The notes under the pieces: generated by a model
The model's database searches: none
What the model was told of the DNA's origin: nothing
The model's input: the letters and a program-made list of their open reading frames with translations, nothing else
Shown here: positions 5,597 through 6,616 of the stretch, piece by piece
How the letters are laid out: every line of letters starts with the position of its first letter
Position numbering within the stretch: position 1 is the stretch's first letter
Assembly (NCBI GenBank): GCA_003525885.1
Contig: DQIG01000002.1
Location: 513-7,128 of the forward strand
Direction: 5' to 3'
From: Stenotrophomonas sp.
GTDB taxonomy: Bacteria > Pseudomonadota > Gammaproteobacteria > Xanthomonadales > Xanthomonadaceae
Length of the DNA: 6,616 bases
Translations under genes and position numbers: made by a program

Positions 5597-6616
5597 ATGG
5601 ATGTTGTGACCCAGGCAAAGCAGGCAATGGACAGCTGGCATCGCGGCCAGACGTCGGCGCATTTCGAAACCGGAGGTCGCGGACCCGGCCACGTTTCCAC
5701 TGGCAGGGGCGACCATGGCGGCGTGTCGTATGGCAGTTACCAGTACGCCACCAACGTTGGCGGCGTGGACGAATACGTCGCCGCCTCGCGCTATGGCAAC
5801 CGCTTCAACGGCCTGCAGGCAGGAACCCCGGCCTTCACCGAACGCTGGAAGGAAGTGGCGGCCGCCGACCCGGCAGGGTTTGCCAGGGACCAGCACGACT
5901 TCATCCAGCACAAGTACTACGATGTGCAGATGGGCCGCCTGAAGGATGTGGGCATCGATCTCTCCGGCCGTGGTGCGGCCGTGCAGGACGCGCTGTGGAG
6001 TACCTCGGTGCAGTACCGCGGCATGACCCGGTCGGTGTTCCAGAAGGGCCTGCAGCAGGCCTATGGCGAAGACTTCAAGCTGACTGAGCTGAGTGACGAG
6101 CAGATCGTCCGCGCGGTGCAGGACTACAAGCACGCCAATGTGCAGGTGCACTTCCAGAGCTCACCCACCCTGTGGGATTCGCTGCGTGATCGTGCGCTCA
6201 CCGAGAAGACCGCACTGGTCGGGCTGGCGCGCTACGACCAGGTCAATCACAACCCCGAGGCATACCGGGGCAAGGATTACCAGCAGGCGTTCGGTGAGCC
6301 TGAGCCCAGCCAGCGTGGCCAGCGTGCGGCCGCATCGGCGATGGCCGACGGCGTGCTGGCACCCGGCGAGCGCGGTACCGAGGTCCAGGCCCTGCAGGCC
6401 AAGCTGATCCAGGCCGGCCATACCGGTCGCAACGGGCAACCGCTGACAGCCGATAGCCACTACGGTGCCAATACCGAGCATGCAGTGCGCGAGTTCCAGC
6501 AGGCGCATGGGCTGACCGTCGATGGCAAGGCCGGCCGGCAGACCCTGCAGGCCCTGGATACGGCGGTACGCGAGCACACGCCGGCGCAGCCTGTGGCACC
6601 GGCTGCGCCTGCACCG
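5597..6616 (+). CDS. Lysozyme-like, peptidoglycan-binding protein, candidate secreted antibacterial effector (3' partial)
   Basis: The first 340 residues of a protein that stays open to the window end. The start ATG at 5597 has AAGGAG 9 nt upstream. There is no signal peptide or membrane helix (MDVVTQAKQAMDSWHRGQ). Residues about 19-225 look like the lysozyme-like domain of VgrG-related and phage cell-wall proteins: FETGG (23-27; E24 is the likely catalytic acid), GPGHVSTGRGDHGGVSYGSYQ (segments at 29-33 and 34-49), HKYYDVQ (105-111) and a conserved ALWSTSVQY (132-140). A peptidoglycan-binding-1-type domain follows at about 252-320 (LAPGERGTEVQALQAKL, HYGANTEHAVREFQQAHGL, DGKAGRQTLQAL). A Pro/Ala linker (329-340) is cut by the window edge. 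In Xanthomonadales this architecture commonly precedes a C-terminal XVIPCD domain that directs export through the killing type IV secretion system. That part is not visible, so export route and toxicity are inferred. A phage endolysin or T6SS cargo is the alternative. Confidence 0.88.
   Translation, partial: MDVVTQAKQAMDSWHRGQTSAHFETGGRGPGHVSTGRGDHGGVSYGSYQYATNVGGVDEYVAASRYGNRFNGLQAGTPAFTERWKEVAAADPAGFARDQHDFIQHKYYDVQMGRLKDVGIDLSGRGAAVQDALWSTSVQYRGMTRSVFQKGLQQAYGEDFKLTELSDEQIVRAVQDYKHANVQVHFQSSPTLWDSLRDRALTEKTALVGLARYDQVNHNPEAYRGKDYQQAFGEPEPSQRGQRAAASAMADGVLAPGERGTEVQALQAKLIQAGHTGRNGQPLTADSHYGANTEHAVREFQQAHGLTVDGKAGRQTLQALDTAVREHTPAQPVAPAAPAP

Noticed and set aside
4630..5700. A 356-codon - strand frame spanning the transporter end and the lipoprotein
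   Set aside because: It overlaps two supported + strand genes and has no recognisable domain; no ribosome-binding evidence was found for it.
5587..6087. A + strand frame starting with GTG just upstream of the effector-like gene
   Set aside because: Its translation is Arg/Trp/Pro-rich and featureless, while the frame from 5597 shows lysozyme-like and peptidoglycan-binding motifs and continues open to the window end.

Overview
The window is GC-rich, with a strong G/C third-position bias and dense open antisense frames. Its gene content points to a Xanthomonadaceae-type gammaproteobacterium, most likely Stenotrophomonas or a close relative. This rests on recognising protein families, not on a database search.

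Three blocks are visible. (1) Bases 1-3158 are the right end of a siphophage-type tail module, from a prophage or F-type tailocin. It holds the C-terminal 709 residues of a lambda J-like tail tip/host-specificity protein. Two small tail-accessory genes follow, joined by TAATG and TGATG stop/start overlaps, so the three are probably co-translated. They share a short recurring motif, G-[ML]-[QE]-[VI]-x-N/G-x-[DS]-G, and the last gene is clearly lower in GC than its surroundings. The block ends at a perfect 12-bp GC hairpin (3172-3202). (2) Bases 3368-4822 encode a complete SulP-family inorganic anion transporter with a C-terminal STAS domain, an ordinary chromosomal gene. The phage/chromosome boundary therefore probably lies near 3159-3367. 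(3) Bases 4978-6616 hold two closely spaced genes. The first is an outer-membrane lipoprotein with a DUF1311/LprI-like (lysozyme-inhibitor) domain. The second, 25 nt downstream and running off the window, is a signal-less protein with an N-terminal lysozyme-like domain and a peptidoglycan-binding domain, followed by the start of a Pro/Ala linker.

The most interesting reading is that block 3 is an antibacterial effector/immunity pair. The cytosolic protein would be a cell-wall hydrolase exported by the Xanthomonadales bacterial-killing type IV secretion system (or another contact-dependent route), and the lipoprotein would protect the producer's periplasm. The part of the toxin that would carry a XVIPCD secretion domain lies beyond the window, so this is inference.

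No tRNA, rRNA, CRISPR array, insertion sequence or integrase gene was found. The only gene-free stretches are 3159-3367 (209 bp) and 4823-4977 (155 bp); both contain hairpins, described below.
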